In this document: piece by piece, positions 63,396 to 64,000 of the stretch
Position numbering within the stretch: position 1 is the stretch's first letter
How the letters are laid out: every line of letters starts with the position of its first letter
Assembly (NCBI RefSeq): GCF_964355755.1
Contig: NC_092675.1
Location: 6,110,312 to 6,174,311, forward strand
Source: Antedon mediterranea
Lineage: Eukaryota; Echinodermata; Crinoidea; Comatulida; Antedonidae
DNA length: 64,000 nt
Reading direction: 5' to 3'
Program-made: the position numbers and the translations under genes
The notes under the pieces: model-generated
Told to the model about the DNA's origin: nothing
Seen by the model: the letters and a program-made list of their open reading frames with translations, nothing else
Database searches by the model: none

Positions 63396-64000
63396 GAATT
63401 GTTATGTTGCATAAAATAAGTTGGTTCAGCAATACAATACTGTACATTGAATCACTTCAAATTTGTAATGTCATCTATTAAATGATATTTTTTTCCAATT
63501 GATTCATACTTCTGGGGATTTATTGCCTCTTTCATTTTTTATATAATCTAATCACCTTTTTATACATGATCATTTATTATAAATCTCAAAAAGAAAATCT
63601 CAGAATTTATAATGTATTAATTTTAATTTGAAAATGAAAGAAATAAATGTTTATTTGAATTTAAATGTTTATTTGAATCAGACTTTCTCTGAAGATATAT
63701 TGTATTAATACAACAAAATTAGTGATGTAGATTGTAAGTTTTTAAACAGTTAATTTTGGTGTCAAAGGTCATGATGTATTTGCATACACATTAAGAAGAT
63801 AAAAAAGATGCTATATCAACAGATAAGTTTAATTATGTAGGCCTACTTGTATAAACACATGATTCACAGCGCTTGTTTTATCATTATACTTTAAATATTT
63901 TAATGTCATTTTTATATGTTGTAATGTGAACTTGTATTTTTAATTATTTATTGTTATTTTAATATTGTAAATTCAACAATGTTTACTTTGTTGCAATAAA

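Larger units (their letters stand above)
62104..64000. other. Right edge, presumed SLC4A11 intron
   Basis: No exon recognised on either strand. Holds a long inverted-repeat element (62198), a tRNA-like head (62650) and a MITE (63189). Confidence 0.5.

Overview
The window is genomic DNA of an invertebrate animal. Genes are split into many short exons with GT-AG (occasionally GC-AG or AT-AC) introns, the sequence is AT-rich, and introns and intergenic gaps are packed with short dispersed repeats. The 5S-rRNA-headed SINEs carrying what looks like a Deu-type core, and proteins close to vertebrate orthologues in length and sequence, make a non-vertebrate deuterostome such as an echinoderm my best guess. 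That placement is inference only.

Seven conserved protein-coding genes were reconstructed by joining exons on splice signals and reading frame. From left to right: MTG1 (minus, N-terminal exons only, runs off the left edge), SEC31A (plus, 20 coding exons), PARS2 (minus, 11 exons), EIF2B2 (plus, 11 exons), SERBP1/HABP4 (minus, 6 exons), ZNF367 (plus, 4 exons) and SLC4A11 (minus, C-terminal 12 exons, runs off the right edge). Strands alternate strictly, giving three head-to-head promoter gaps (MTG1/SEC31A, PARS2/EIF2B2, SERBP1/ZNF367) and three tail-to-tail gaps. The genes belong to unrelated processes: mitoribosome assembly, COPII coat, mitochondrial tRNA charging, translation initiation, ribosome-bound RNA-binding protein, cell-cycle transcription factor and membrane transport. 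There is no operon or cluster logic beyond shared promoters.

The rest is repeat landscape. Thirteen copies of one hairpin MITE family (TIR with CTCTGTCTACACTATC), five copies of a second (TIR with GGTTCCCACTAG), several single-copy inverted-repeat elements, two kinds of 5S-headed SINE, at least six tRNA-like SINE heads, a 5'-truncated LINE nested inside other elements, short LINE 3' ends, and tandem arrays are visible. The largest array is 23 identical copies of a 45-bp unit between ZNF367 and SLC4A11.

I found no evidence of an unknown multi-gene system. The most informative oddities are a probable U12-type AT-AC intron in MTG1, probable GC-AG introns in MTG1, SEC31A and SERBP1, a partial exon duplication that copies a splice acceptor in SLC4A11, E2F-like sites in front of ZNF367, 5S SINEs sharing a core with other SINEs, and a three-level nest of transposons.
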